64,000 nucleotides of DNA from Bacteroidota bacterium (GTDB lineage Bacteria > Bacteroidota > Bacteroidia > UBA8524). Shown in pieces: positions 30,304 to 40,512 of this stretch. The DNA is taken from the NCBI GenBank assembly GCA_016124735.1, contig WGMZ01000011.1, positions 23,902 through 87,901 on the forward strand. The letters run 5' to 3'. The translations under genes and the position numbers were made by a program. Within the stretch, counting starts at the first letter, position 1. The number at the start of each line of letters is the position of its first letter. The notes under the pieces are model-generated. The model was given only the letters and a program-made list of their open reading frames with translations. It was not told the DNA's origin and did not search any database.

Positions 30304-32241
30304 ATGGCAGACAAGATTAAAATAAGCTTTCCCGACGGTAATGTTCGGGAGTATGATGCCGGGATATCCTCTATGGATATTGCCAAAAGCATTAGCGAAG
30401 GCCTTGCCAGGAACGTACTTTCGGCTGAGGTCAATGGTGTGGTATGGGATGCGTCTCGTCCAATCACGACCGACGCAACGCTTCGTCTGCTAACGTGGAA
30501 CGACAAAGAAGGTAAAGCCACATTCTGGCATTCATCTGCCCACTTGCTTGCTGAGGCTCTGGAGGAACTGTATCCGGGAATTAAATTCGGAATTGGGCCT
30601 CCCATCGACAATGGATTTTATTACGATGTTGATTTGGGAGACAATGAGTTTTCGAGTGAGCATTTCGAAAAGATTGAAAAAAAGATGAATGAGCTCGCAA
30701 AACGCGGGGTCAGCTTTGATCGTCAGGAGATTTCCAAGTCGGACGCCATTGCCTATTTCGAAGACAAGGGCGACGAATACAAGATTGAATTGCTACAGGA
30801 TTTAGAAGACGGAAAAATCACCTTTTATACCCAGGGCAATTTCACCGACCTCTGTCGCGGACCACATATTCCATCCACCAGCTCAATAAAAGCAATTAAA
30901 CTTTTAAGTGTTGCCGGAGCTTATTGGAGAGGCGATGAGAAGCGCAAGCAGATGACCCGGATATACGGCATTACCTTCCCTAAAAAGACGGAGATGGAAG
31001 AATACCTGGTAATGCTGGAAGAAGCGAAAAAACGCGACCACCGCAAGCTGGGAAAAGAGCTGGAGATTTTCACCTTTGATGATGATGTCGGTCCGGGCTT
31101 GCCTTTATGGTTACCAAATGGCGCGGCTATCATCGAAGCTCTGGAAGACTACGCAAAAAAGACTGAAGAGGAAGCAGGTTATGTGCGGGTAAAATCCCCT
31201 CATATCGCGAAGGAGAGCATGTATCTGAAAAGTGGGCACCTTCCCTATTACGAAGACAGCATGTTCCCGCCGATGCTCATTGACAATGAGAAGTATTATC
31301 TCAAATCGATGAATTGCCCTCATCACCATAAAATATTCGCAGCTACTCCGAAATCGTACCGCGATTTACCCCTGCGTTTAGCTGAATATGGCACCTGTTA
31401 CCGCTACGAACAGAGTGGAGAATTATTCGGATTAATGCGTGTGCGTTGTTTCACGATGAACGATGCCCATATCTATTGCACCGAAGAGCAGTTCGAAGAA
31501 GAATTCTCCAAGGTCAATGATTTGTACATGAAGTATTTTGAAACCTTCGGTATTGATAAATACCTCATGCGTTTTTCCAAACATGATCCGGCGAAGCTCG
31601 GACAGAAATACATCAATGAACCTGAACTCTGGAAGAAAACAGAGGATATGGTGCGAAAGGTATTAATCAAACTCGGTGTTAATTATGTAGAAGTAGAAGA
31701 TGAAGCCGCCTTCTACGGACCTAAGATTGATATCCAAATTTACAGTGCCATTGGAAGAGAGTTTACACTGGCTACCAATCAGGTAGATTTTGCTCAGGCA
31801 GAACGTTTTGATTTGTCGTATACCAATGAGAAGAATGAAAAGGAAAGACCAATCATTTTGCACCGGGCTCCTTTAAGCACCCACGAAAGGTTTATCGGCT
31901 TTTTGCTGGAACATTACGCAGGGCATCTTCCTATTTGGTTGAGCCCAAAACAAGTGGCCATTTTGCCTCTCAGCGATAAGTATCAGGAATACGCTGAAAA
32001 ACTTTTAAATTATTTGAAAAAATACGATATTCGCGGCCTTGTCGACAATCGGAGCGAGTCGGTTGGGAAGAAAATTCGGGAAGCTGAATTAAAGAAAATC
32101 CCCGTCATGCTTATCATTGGAGAGAATGAAGAAAAGAATAACAGCGTCTCTGTTCGCATACATCGCGAAGGCGATAAAGGCAGTATGAACTGGGAGAGCT
32201 TTATTGATTTTTTCAACAAATTAAAAGAAGAAAGGAAATAA
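30304..32241 (+). CDS. thrS: Threonyl-tRNA synthetase
   Basis: TGS domain, HSSAHLLAEALEELYP, MNCPHHHKIF, class II motifs. Start moved to ATG 30304. Confidence 0.97.
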   Translation: MADKIKISFPDGNVREYDAGISSMDIAKSISEGLARNVLSAEVNGVVWDASRPITTDATLRLLTWNDKEGKATFWHSSAHLLAEALEELYPGIKFGIGPPIDNGFYYDVDLGDNEFSSEHFEKIEKKMNELAKRGVSFDRQEISKSDAIAYFEDKGDEYKIELLQDLEDGKITFYTQGNFTDLCRGPHIPSTSSIKAIKLLSVAGAYWRGDEKRKQMTRIYGITFPKKTEMEEYLVMLEEAKKRDHRKLGKELEIFTFDDDVGPGLPLWLPNGAAIIEALEDYAKKTEEEAGYVRVKSPHIAKESMYLKSGHLPYYEDSMFPPMLIDNEKYYLKSMNCPHHHKIFAATPKSYRDLPLRLAEYGTCYRYEQSGELFGLMRVRCFTMNDAHIYCTEEQFEEEFSKVNDLYMKYFETFGIDKYLMRFSKHDPAKLGQKYINEPELWKKTEDMVRKVLIKLGVNYVEVEDEAAFYGPKIDIQIYSAIGREFTLATNQVDFAQAERFDLSYTNEKNEKERPIILHRAPLSTHERFIGFLLEHYAGHLPIWLSPKQVAILPLSDKYQEYAEKLLNYLKKYDIRGLVDNRSESVGKKIREAELKKIPVMLIIGENEEKNNSVSVRIHREGDKGSMNWESFIDFFNKLKEERK

Positions 32242-32250
32242 TACATACCT

Positions 32251-32799
32251 GTGAATAGGCCCAGAAGAGGACCCATAAGAAGAAACGAACCAGAGCACCG
32301 GATCAACGATCGCATCAGAGCGCAAGAAGTCCGACTGGTAGGCACCGATATAGAACAAGGTGTCTATTCTTTGGCTGAAGCAAAGAAACTTGCCGAAGAA
32401 AAAGGATTAGACCTCGTAGAAATATCTCCATCTGCGAATCCACCTGTTTGTAAGATTACTGATTACGGTAAGTTCTTATATGAACAGAAGAAGAAGCAGA
32501 AGGAAATGAAAGCGAAAGCCGTTAAAACGGTCATTAAGGAGATTCGTTTTGGGCCAAACACCGATGAGCATGATGTCGAATTCAAATTGAAGCATGCCAT
32601 CAAATTCCTGGAAGAAGGCGCTAAAGTTCGCGCTTATGTTTTCTTCAAAGGAAGAAGTATTATTTACAAAGAGCGCGGAGAGGTATTACTGCTTCAATTT
32701 GCTGAACGACTTCAGGAAATCGGAAAAGTAGAGCAGATGCCTAAAATGGAGGGCAAGAAGATGTTTATCATGATTGCTCCCAAGGTTACTAAGAAATAA
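32251..32799 (+). CDS. infC: Translation initiation factor IF-3 (GTG start)
   Basis: [15 protein letters not shown]...[42 protein letters not shown]. Confidence 0.96.
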   Translation: MNRPRRGPIRRNEPEHRINDRIRAQEVRLVGTDIEQGVYSLAEAKKLAEEKGLDLVEISPSANPPVCKITDYGKFLYEQKKKQKEMKAKAVKTVIKEIRFGPNTDEHDVEFKLKHAIKFLEEGAKVRAYVFFKGRSIIYKERGEVLLLQFAERLQEIGKVEQMPKMEGKKMFIMIAPKVTKK

Positions 32800-32827
32800 G
32801 GATTTAACAGATAGAATAGTTAGAACT

Positions 32828-33028
32828 ATGCCTAAAATGAAAACAGTTTCCGGAGCAAAAAAGAGGTTTAAAGTACTCTCTTCCGGAAAAGTAAAAATGA
32901 ATCATGCGTTTAAACGTCACATTCTGACAAAAAAGACCACCAAGCAGAAACGCAATCTGACCGATGGTACCTATGTGAATGAAGCGGATATGCCGAACGT
33001 TAAACGTATGCTCTGCATCGGAAAATAA
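32828..33028 (+). CDS. rpmI: 50S ribosomal protein L35
   Basis: [42 protein letters not shown]. Start moved to ATG 32828. Confidence 0.96.
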   Translation: MPKMKTVSGAKKRFKVLSSGKVKMNHAFKRHILTKKTTKQKRNLTDGTYVNEADMPNVKRMLCIGK

Positions 33029-33102
33029 ATCATGTTTAACCTTGTCGACTGCCAATAAGCCTTCTGAAATAGCGGAGCGCACCGACAAAAAATAACAATA
33101 AA

Positions 33103-33450
33103 ATGCCAAGATCAGTCAATCACGTCGCTTCTCGTAGAAGAAGGAAAAAAATGTTAACCCTGGCTAAGGGTTACTTCGGAACACGCAAAAATGTGTGGAC
33201 CATTGCCAAAAATGCTGTTGAAAAAGGTTTGCAGTACGCTTACCGCGACCGTAAAACCAAAAAACGCAATTTCCGCGCTTTGTGGATTCAGCGTATCAAC
33301 GCAGGCGCTCGTCAGGAAGGAATGAGCTATTCCGTATTGATGGGTAAACTCAAAGCCAATGGAGTAGAAATCAACCGGAAGGTTTTGGCCGATTTAGCCA
33401 TGAATCATCCGGAAGCTTTTAAAGCGGTGGTAAAATCCGTGAACAAATAG
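33103..33450 (+). CDS. rplT: 50S ribosomal protein L20
   Basis: [67 protein letters not shown]. Confidence 0.97.
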   Translation: MPRSVNHVASRRRRKKMLTLAKGYFGTRKNVWTIAKNAVEKGLQYAYRDRKTKKRNFRALWIQRINAGARQEGMSYSVLMGKLKANGVEINRKVLADLAMNHPEAFKAVVKSVNK

Positions 33451-33472
33451 AATTCCACCAAAGATTATGGAG

Positions 33473-33505
33473 ATCCCGGACCGGTAGGTTCGGGATTTTT
33501 TTTGA
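33473..33505 (+). terminator. Intrinsic terminator of the thrS-infC-rpmI-rplT operon
   Basis: ATCCCGGACC/GGTTCGGGAT stem followed by T tract. Confidence 0.8.
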
Positions 33506-33520
33506 GTTTGAGGTTTTGAA

Positions 33521-33858
33521 TCAGTCCGAAAGTGATTTAATGAGTTTGTTGACTTCCTCGAGCCAAGCTGAAATTTGATTAAGCTGGATATTTAATACAG
33601 CGTCTGACAATAGTCCAACTTCATACGTGAAAAGTATTTGTCCTTTAAATTCAAACATTGATGCCCCGGAAATTTCGAGACGTCCTGCTCTTCCAAATCC
33701 TTCTGAAATATTAGAGAATGTACGAACAGCCGCTCTGCGCATTTGACGGGCAAGTCCTATAACTTCTGAGTTGGGAAATTTATCCGTCAATTGGAAAACG
33801 TACTTAGCCATGGTGACGACATTCTTCCATACAGGCACTTCTCAAATGAATAATACAT
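33521..33858 (-). pseudogene. Four-helix-bundle (S23/TIGR02436-like) protein gene with apparent 1-nt frameshift near its 5' end
   Basis: Downstream frame PVWKNVVTMAKYVFQLTDKFPNSEVIGLARQMRRAAVRTFSNISEGFGRAG; upstream frame from ATG 33858 reads MYYSFEK then shifts by 1 nt before PVWK. Confidence 0.55.
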
Positions 33859-34009
33859 ATCTCGAATTTCTATAAGTTCAAATACTTCACATGGACCGCA
33901 TTCTTTCTTTGACTGAAAATCCGCATTTCCATCAACCTTGTCCTCATCCTCAATCTTATCCTAAATATTAAATACTTTCAAAAACTATTGAAACTTTAAA
34001 AACTTATAT

Positions 34010-34017
34010 TACCTTTG
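34010..34017 (+). promoter_or_regulatory. -7 element TACCTTTG, 4 nt from ATG
   Basis: Exact TAnnTTTG, gap agct then ATG 34022. Confidence 0.65.
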
Positions 34018-34021
34018 AGCT

Positions 34022-34525
34022 ATGAATCTGACAGAAGGAAGAGAAAAATTCATTCAAACCTGGGGTACCCTAGGTAGCAACTGGGGCATCAACCGCGCCA
34101 TGGCACAGATTCATGCACTTCTATTGATTAGTCCGAATGCTTTGAGTGCAGAAGAGATCATGGAAGAATTGAAAATTTCTAGAGGAAATGCCAATATGAA
34201 TGTGCGGGCTTTGATGGATTGGGGACTGGTATTTAAAGTATTAAAAGCAGGCGAAAGAAGAGAGTTCTTTTATGCGGAAAAGGATATGTGGAAGGTGGCC
34301 ATGCAAGTGGTAAAAGAGCGCCGCAAACGCGAACTTGAACCAATAATCGGAACCATACGAGAACTGAAAAAAATAAAAGATGAATCGGTTTCCGGAAAAC
34401 AGTTTGAAACGACGATTCATGATCTGGACAGCGTCATCACCAAAGCAGATAAAACCATTGAACTTTTGATTAAAGCCGATGAAAATTGGTTCATGAATAA
34501 TTTTTTGAAAATACTGATGAAGTGA
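34022..34525 (+). CDS. GbsR/MarR-family transcriptional regulator
   Basis: GTLGSNWGINRAMAQIHALLLISPNALSAEEIMEELKISRGNANMNVRALMDWGLV. Confidence 0.85.
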   Translation: MNLTEGREKFIQTWGTLGSNWGINRAMAQIHALLLISPNALSAEEIMEELKISRGNANMNVRALMDWGLVFKVLKAGERREFFYAEKDMWKVAMQVVKERRKRELEPIIGTIRELKKIKDESVSGKQFETTIHDLDSVITKADKTIELLIKADENWFMNNFLKILMK

Positions 34526-34581
34526 CCTTTTTTTTAACCAATACTTTCATTTTTTTCTGAAAGTTTTAAACTATTAAAATA

Positions 34582-34956
34582 ATGAGAATTCTACACTTAA
34601 TTGACATTCCGGTTCAAATTATCATTCTCCTTGGAAGCCTCGCCTCCACCTTGATTGAACCATTGTATTTATTCTTCGGATTCTACTTTGGAATTGGAGG
34701 GTGGCAACTTTTAATGGCAATCATCTTTGCCTTCGACGAACAGGAATTTCGCTCCAACTCCAGAAGAAGATATGAAAAGCTTCTGATTTGGGTAAGCGGG
34801 ATAGGTATACTCTGTGCTTTCTATCCTCCAATACTAGTCACTTACATGTTCGGCATGATCCTCCTGGGTTTCGGCATGGCCATATGGAATCTCAAAATCG
34901 CTCTTGAAGAATACCGGATAGCAAAAGCCCACCACGAAGTGTGGGACATGAACTAG
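34582..34956 (+). CDS. Hypothetical membrane protein (124 aa)
   Basis: Four hydrophobic segments; same strand as the GbsR-like gene. Confidence 0.65.
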   Translation: MRILHLIDIPVQIIILLGSLASTLIEPLYLFFGFYFGIGGWQLLMAIIFAFDEQEFRSNSRRRYEKLLIWVSGIGILCAFYPPILVTYMFGMILLGFGMAIWNLKIALEEYRIAKAHHEVWDMN

Positions 34957-35028
34957 CCGGACGCTGCAGAAAAGCCCTTCGTCGACAAAATTAAATAACT
35001 AAATATTTACACACTAAACCTTCATCCC

Positions 35029-35382
35029 ATGGACAAACATGTAATCGCTTACAGCATTTACCTGATGGTAACCCTGATTCTGACCATCCTGGTTGGGAGA
35101 ACTCTCTTTCGCAATGGCCGCATCTTTTTACGCGACATCTTTCATGGCAATCTGGAATTAGCCGAATCCGTTGACAAGCTGCTGCTTGTAGGGTATTACC
35201 TTGTCAATATGGGTTATGCCATTCGTACCATGAGCATCAGCATGCAAATTGCTGATAACCGTCAACTGATGGAAGTGTTAAGTCTTAAAATCGGGGTCAT
35301 CATTCTGATTCTGGGCGCCATGCACTTCTTTAATATGTTCATCTTTTTCAAGCTCCGTAAACGTGAACAATATGGGCTATAA
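35029..35382 (+). CDS. Hypothetical membrane protein (117 aa)
   Basis: Hydrophobic segments IYLMVTLILTILVGRTLF and IGVIILILGAMHFFNMFIFFKL. Confidence 0.65.
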   Translation: MDKHVIAYSIYLMVTLILTILVGRTLFRNGRIFLRDIFHGNLELAESVDKLLLVGYYLVNMGYAIRTMSISMQIADNRQLMEVLSLKIGVIILILGAMHFFNMFIFFKLRKREQYGL

Positions 35383-36328
35383 ACCTTTAATAGTGCTGGC
35401 CGGTGGCTCGGGATACCTGGGCCGCCTGCTTGTTCATCATCTAAAAGATCATTTTGAATTTTTGGTAATGGGACGCGCAATGAGTTGTCCGGTCGAGGTT
35501 GCGTATCAAGCCTATCCCAATAATCCAGAGGAAATGGCATTCCTATTAAATGGGGCTTACGGTATTGTAAATCTTGCCGGCAAATCGGTGGATTGCCGCT
35601 ATACTGAGAAAAATAAGGCGGAAATCCTCTTCTCCAGGATTGAAACCACGCGCTTTATTGCGCAAGGTATTGCTGGCTGCAAGAATCCTCCCGAGGTTTG
35701 GCTCAATCTTTCTTCCGCCACCATTTATCCAGACAGTCAGGAAATGCAGCGCGAAACGTCTCCGACGCCCGGAGGGAATTTCTCTGAAGATGTATGCATC
35801 GCCTGGGAAAATGCCTTTTTCAATTCCCCTACTCCATCGACCCGGAAGGTGGCTCTTCGAACCGGACTTGTCTTCGGGGAAACGGGGGGTGCATTCCCGG
35901 TGTTCCGAAGTCTGGCCAGATATTTCCTGGCAGGAAAGCAAGGCAAAGGGAACCAGTTCATGAGCATTCTGCATGAACAGGATTTTGTATCTGCCACCCT
36001 GCATTTGCTGAATCATCGCAGCATGGGAACTTATAATGTGTGCATTCCACAACCCGTTCGCAATAAGGATTTTATGAAATTATTCGCTCAGCAATTCAAT
36101 CAATGGCCTCAAATCAATCAACCCGAATGGCTCGTGAAATTAGGAGCCATGTTGATCAAAACAGAAGCAGAACTGGTTTTAAAGAGTCGTTGTGTTGTTC
36201 CGGAACGCTTACTGAACGAAGGTTTCCACTTTCAATTTGACAGCACCGAATCCATTTTGAGGGCTCTAAAAAAGCCTATTTCCAATCCGATGAAAATAAG
36301 TCACGGTCCTTCAATACAGGAAATTTAG
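35372..36328 (+). CDS. TIGR01777-like NAD(P)-dependent epimerase (DUF1731 type)
   Basis: VLAGGSGYLGRLLVHHL, LAGKSVDCRYTEKNKAEILFSRIETTRFI, LSSATIYPDSQE, LRTGLVFGETGGAFPVFRSLARYFLAGKQGKGNQFMSILHEQDF. Confidence 0.85.
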   Translation: MGYKPLIVLAGGSGYLGRLLVHHLKDHFEFLVMGRAMSCPVEVAYQAYPNNPEEMAFLLNGAYGIVNLAGKSVDCRYTEKNKAEILFSRIETTRFIAQGIAGCKNPPEVWLNLSSATIYPDSQEMQRETSPTPGGNFSEDVCIAWENAFFNSPTPSTRKVALRTGLVFGETGGAFPVFRSLARYFLAGKQGKGNQFMSILHEQDFVSATLHLLNHRSMGTYNVCIPQPVRNKDFMKLFAQQFNQWPQINQPEWLVKLGAMLIKTEAELVLKSRCVVPERLLNEGFHFQFDSTESILRALKKPISNPMKISHGPSIQEI

Positions 36329-37040
36329 ATCGTGCCTCATGGAGTTCATCTAAATTCAATTCTGCCTGAACAATCCCTTCTGCCTGATGAAGGGAAGAAA
36401 TCATTTGACCCTTGTAGTCGATTATAGCAGAATCGCCTGAGTGCATGATTCCATTTCCATCTGCCCCGGTTCGGTTGCAGCCTAATACAAAGGACTGATT
36501 TTCAATGGCTCTTGCCAATAGCAACTGGGACCAATGAAAAGAGCGCTTCTCCGGCCAATTGGCCACATAAAGCAGGAGGTCGTAGTCGCAATCGTTTCTG
36601 CTAAATACCGGAAAACGCAAATCGTAGCAAATCAGAGGAAGTATTTTCCATCCTTTGTAATGAATGATAACACGCTCTTTGCCAGGCGAATAATGCTCTG
36701 GTTCCTGTCCCATCGTAAAGAGATGTCTTTTATCGTATTGATGCACCCCACCATTCGCCTCCACAAAATACAGACGATTAAAGAACTGTCCATTGTCCTC
36801 AACAATGATGCTTCCACAGACAGCAAATCCGTATTTTTTTGCCATCTCTATCATCCACGTCAATACAGTAGTGTTGCGGCTTGCAAGCTTTTCCGGATTC
36901 ATACTGAACCCGGTGGTAAACATCTCAGGCAACAAAATTAAATCTGCCGGGGTCTGTTTATCGAATAGCGTTTGAAAAGTATGAAGATTTAATTCCGGGT
37001 TTTCCCAGGTTAAATTGGTCTGAAAAAGTTGAACTTTCAT
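36276..37040 (-). CDS. Nitrilase-family omega-amidase (YafV/MtnU-like)
   Basis: Nitrilase Glu-Lys-Cys: LILLPEMFTTGFS, YDKRHLF, LICYDLRFPVFSRN. Confidence 0.85.
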   Translation of the reverse strand: MKVQLFQTNLTWENPELNLHTFQTLFDKQTPADLILLPEMFTTGFSMNPEKLASRNTTVLTWMIEMAKKYGFAVCGSIIVEDNGQFFNRLYFVEANGGVHQYDKRHLFTMGQEPEHYSPGKERVIIHYKGWKILPLICYDLRFPVFSRNDCDYDLLLYVANWPEKRSFHWSQLLLARAIENQSFVLGCNRTGADGNGIMHSGDSAIIDYKGQMISSLHQAEGIVQAELNLDELHEARSKFPVLKDRDLFSSDWK

Positions 37041-37181
37041 TTTTTCCGATTGAATATCAACAATTTAAGATTGATTGATAAAATTATTTATTCTCCGGGC
37101 AACGTGGGCTGCACTGATAGGGTCTAGTCCATACAAGCCAGAGATTATAAAGGCCATCTTGCATCAGCAGGGTGGCTTTTT

Positions 37182-38339
37182 TCATATTTCCTGCAATATC
37201 TCTGCCGCCTGTTTCAAGGTATCATTTTCTTTTGCAAAGCAAAATCTCAACACATGATGGTCGTTAGCCTTGCGGTAAAAACTCGATGGGGGAATTGCGG
37301 CAATTTTATTTTCCCTCACCAATCTCCTTGCATATTCCTGATCTGATTCATGGGTAATTTTTTCATATCCAAGCATTTGAAAATAGGAACCCTGGCAAGG
37401 TAAAATTTTCCATTTCGATCCTTTGAGCGATTTCTGAAATAAATCTCGCTTCGCCTGATAAAAAGCATTCAGATGAAGGTATTCATCCATATCCTCCATG
37501 AATTCTGCCAGGGCATATTGTATTGGAGTGTTGACACTAAACACCATGTACTGAAATATCTTCCTGAATTCACGCATCAGATTTTCCGGAGCCAGGCAGT
37601 ATCCCATCTTCCAACCAGTATTGTGGTATGTTTTACCAAATGAACTTATGATAAAACTACGCTCTGCTAATTTCGGAAAGCGGGCCACCGATTGATGCTC
37701 GAGTCCATCAAAAAGAATATGCTCGTACACTTCGTCGCTAAGCACGATGATATCTGAATTTTCAGTAAGCTTTTGCAGCTTTTCCATGTCCAAAGCAGAA
37801 AAAGCCATACCCGACGGATTTTGCGGGGTATTGATGATGATCATCCGGGTTTTGAAGGTGATGAGTTTTCTAACCTCATCCCAATCTACCTGATAATTCG
37901 GGAACTTCAATTCGGCAAAGACGGGACGCCCACCATTGAGCTCAACAGCCGGCAGATAGGAATCATAAGCAGGTTCCAGGATGATTACCTCATCCCCTTC
38001 TTTCACAACCGCAGAAATAGCAGCATAAATGCCCAGGGTCGCCCCCGGAATTACTGTTACTTCCGTTTCAGGATGATAAACAGCAGAATAAAGAGTTTCC
38101 GTTTTCTCAGCAATCTTTTCTCTAAGCAATGGCACGCCCGGCATCATCGCATATTGATTGAGGCCTTTGTTCATGTTTTTATTGACCAACTCAATGAGTT
38201 TCGGCGAACAGGCAAAATCGGGAAATCCCTGAGCCATATTTAAAGCCTGATGCTCATTGGCCAGGCCTGTCATGATAGAAAATATGGTCGTTCCCACCTT
38301 GGGCAACTTAGAAGAAATGCTTCCTTGAAACTCTGGCAT
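37182..38339 (-). CDS. Class I/II PLP aminotransferase (methionine/kynurenine aminotransferase, YbdL-like)
   Basis: MAQGFPDF, NTPQNPSG, SDEVYEHILFDG, SFGKTYHNTGWKMGY. Confidence 0.88.
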   Translation of the reverse strand: MPEFQGSISSKLPKVGTTIFSIMTGLANEHQALNMAQGFPDFACSPKLIELVNKNMNKGLNQYAMMPGVPLLREKIAEKTETLYSAVYHPETEVTVIPGATLGIYAAISAVVKEGDEVIILEPAYDSYLPAVELNGGRPVFAELKFPNYQVDWDEVRKLITFKTRMIIINTPQNPSGMAFSALDMEKLQKLTENSDIIVLSDEVYEHILFDGLEHQSVARFPKLAERSFIISSFGKTYHNTGWKMGYCLAPENLMREFRKIFQYMVFSVNTPIQYALAEFMEDMDEYLHLNAFYQAKRDLFQKSLKGSKWKILPCQGSYFQMLGYEKITHESDQEYARRLVRENKIAAIPPSSFYRKANDHHVLRFCFAKENDTLKQAAEILQEI

Positions 38340-38380
38340 AGGTCGTCTGAATCACGGAAAAGTAGCCTTATTCCTATAAA

Positions 38381-38767
38381 TTAATGCACTTTGTTGAAAA
38401 TAATTTCCTGCTTTCCCACCATCAGAATTAGCTTATTTTCATCCAAATATTTTAAGCGATAACCCCGAATCCAAAGTTCATCCAAATCAGCTATTTCAAT
38501 TTCCTGCTTGTCATAACTGAAATTCCATCCCCAGGGGTGCCGCTCTCTTGGCACTTCATACAATTCCCGGTCTTTAAAGATGATTTCTTGTCGCAGAAAG
38601 GGGTCGTTCATGCCTCGCAGCATTTTCATGTCGGCGGGATTTGCCATTTGCCAGGTTCCCAACAGGGCCGTATCCACAAAACCCTTGTTCCAGGTGCTGT
38701 CTTCCTGGGCCCCTGCATATTGAGAACCCAGACAGAACATTACCAGAATAAAAAGAAACTGTTTCAT
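38381..38767 (-). CDS. Hypothetical secreted protein, lipocalin-like size
   Basis: Signal peptide MKQFLFILVMFCLGSQYAGAQ; LLGTWQMANPADMKMLRG. Confidence 0.55.
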   Translation of the reverse strand: MKQFLFILVMFCLGSQYAGAQEDSTWNKGFVDTALLGTWQMANPADMKMLRGMNDPFLRQEIIFKDRELYEVPRERHPWGWNFSYDKQEIEIADLDELWIRGYRLKYLDENKLILMVGKQEIIFNKVH

Positions 38768-38769
38768 GA

Positions 38770-40446
38770 TCAGACGGTTGGTGCTTGCTCTCCTTCCAGG
38801 CGGGCACGGATATCCAAACGGAATTTTCTTGCGGTGTCTTTGGCTATATCGTAACCTGCATCTGCATGACGAATCACTCCCATAGCCGGGTCATTATGTA
38901 AAACACGGCCAATTCGGCGTGCTGCATCATCAGTACCATCTGCCACGATTACCACCCCTGCATGAATGGAATAACCTATTCCAACACCTCCGCCATGATG
39001 CACAGAAACCCAGCTGGCTCCGCCTGCCGTATTGATTAATGCGTTGAGGATTGGCCAATCGGCAATGGCATCTGAACCATCTTTCATGGCTTCAGTTTCC
39101 CGGTTTGGCGATGCCACAGAGCCTGTATCCAGATGGTCGCGACCGATTACAATCGGAGCTTTCACCTTTCCTGATTTTACTAATTCATTGAAAGCAAGTC
39201 CGGCTTTTTCCCTTTCGCCTTGCCCTAACCAACAGATACGCGCCGGTAGTCCCTGAAATTCGATGCGTTCCTGCGCCATTTTAATCCAGCGATGAAGGCT
39301 TTCATCTTCCGGGAACAATTCGAGAATCAGCTTATCGGTTTCGTATATGTCTTGTGGATCTCCTGAAAGTGCTGCCCATCGGAAAGGGCCACGGCCCTGA
39401 CAAAATTGCGGACGAATAAATGCCGGTACGAATCCAGGGAAGTCGAATGCATTTTTTACTCCCCTTTCGAGCGCTCTGCCGCGCAAGTTATTACCATAGT
39501 CGAATACAATGGATCCTTTTTCCTGGAATCGCAACATCAGCTGAACATGCTTGGCCATGGTATCGTAAGCCAATTCCATATATTTTTCCGGGTTTTGCTT
39601 TCTCAGTCTGTCGGCCGCCTCAGTATCCATACCCTGTGGGAAGTATCCAACCAAAGGATCATGGGCTGATGTTTGGTCCGTAAGCGATTCCGGAACGATT
39701 CCTCTCTCCTCCAGTCTTTCGAGAAGATCTACTGCATTACATACAATTGCGATGGAAATTCCTTCTCCGCGTTCTTTCGCCGCCAATGCTGCATCGATGC
39801 CTTCATCTATATTGCGGTACATTTTATCCAGATAGCGCGTTTGCAGGCGTTTGCGGATTCTCCATTCTTCCACCTCTGCTGCCAGACATGTTCCTTCGTT
39901 CATTGTGATGGCCAGCGGCTGTGCGCCGCCCATTCCGCCGAGCCCTGCAGTTACATTCAGTGTTCCCTTCAGGCTCCCACCAAAATGTTGACGGGCCATT
40001 TCGGCGAAGGTTTCATAGGTGCCCTGAACAATTCCCTGGGAGCCAATGTATATCCAGCTTCCAGCAGTCATTTGTCCGTACATGGTCAGACCCTTTGCTT
40101 CGAGTTCCCTGAATTTTTCCCAGGTGGCCCAATGCGGAACCAGCATGGAGTTTGAGATAAGAACGCGTGGCGCATCTTTATGAGTAGGAAGTATGCCAAC
40201 CGGTTTACCAGATTGAATCAGCAGTGTTTCATCGTCATTCAAATCTTTCAAGGCTTTAACAATCAATTCGAGCGATTCCCAGTTCCGCGCTGCTTTCCCT
40301 GTTCCTCCGTAAACTATGAGATCCTCCGGGCGTTCTGCCACTTCTTCATCCAGGTTATTCATCAACATACGCAGAGCGGCTTCCTGAATCCACCCTTTAG
40401 TATTCAATTTCGTTCCGGTCGGAGTTTTGATATCGTTAATATTCAT
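38770..40446 (-). CDS. hutU: Urocanate hydratase
   Basis: [48 protein letters not shown]. Start moved to ATG 40446. Confidence 0.95.
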   Translation of the reverse strand: MNINDIKTPTGTKLNTKGWIQEAALRMLMNNLDEEVAERPEDLIVYGGTGKAARNWESLELIVKALKDLNDDETLLIQSGKPVGILPTHKDAPRVLISNSMLVPHWATWEKFRELEAKGLTMYGQMTAGSWIYIGSQGIVQGTYETFAEMARQHFGGSLKGTLNVTAGLGGMGGAQPLAITMNEGTCLAAEVEEWRIRKRLQTRYLDKMYRNIDEGIDAALAAKERGEGISIAIVCNAVDLLERLEERGIVPESLTDQTSAHDPLVGYFPQGMDTEAADRLRKQNPEKYMELAYDTMAKHVQLMLRFQEKGSIVFDYGNNLRGRALERGVKNAFDFPGFVPAFIRPQFCQGRGPFRWAALSGDPQDIYETDKLILELFPEDESLHRWIKMAQERIEFQGLPARICWLGQGEREKAGLAFNELVKSGKVKAPIVIGRDHLDTGSVASPNRETEAMKDGSDAIADWPILNALINTAGGASWVSVHHGGGVGIGYSIHAGVVIVADGTDDAARRIGRVLHNDPAMGVIRHADAGYDIAKDTARKFRLDIRARLEGEQAPTV

Positions 40447-40464
40447 GCGAATCAGATTGAGCTG

Positions 40465-40472
40465 CAAAGGTA
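40465..40472 (-). promoter_or_regulatory. -7 element TACCTTTG of hutU
   Basis: Exact TAnnTTTG on minus strand, 18 nt before ATG 40446. Confidence 0.55.
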
Positions 40473-40500
40473 GGAAAATCTGTGCATCAGAAGGAATTTG

Positions 40501-40508
40501 TATCTTTG
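40501..40508 (+). promoter_or_regulatory. -7 element TATCTTTG, 4 nt from ATG of the Fur-family gene
   Basis: Exact TAnnTTTG, gap taac then ATG 40513. Confidence 0.65.
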
Positions 40509-40512
40509 TAAC

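Noticed and set aside
39673-40155. 160-aa plus-strand ORF
   Set aside because: Antisense to hutU, a confidently identified enzyme.
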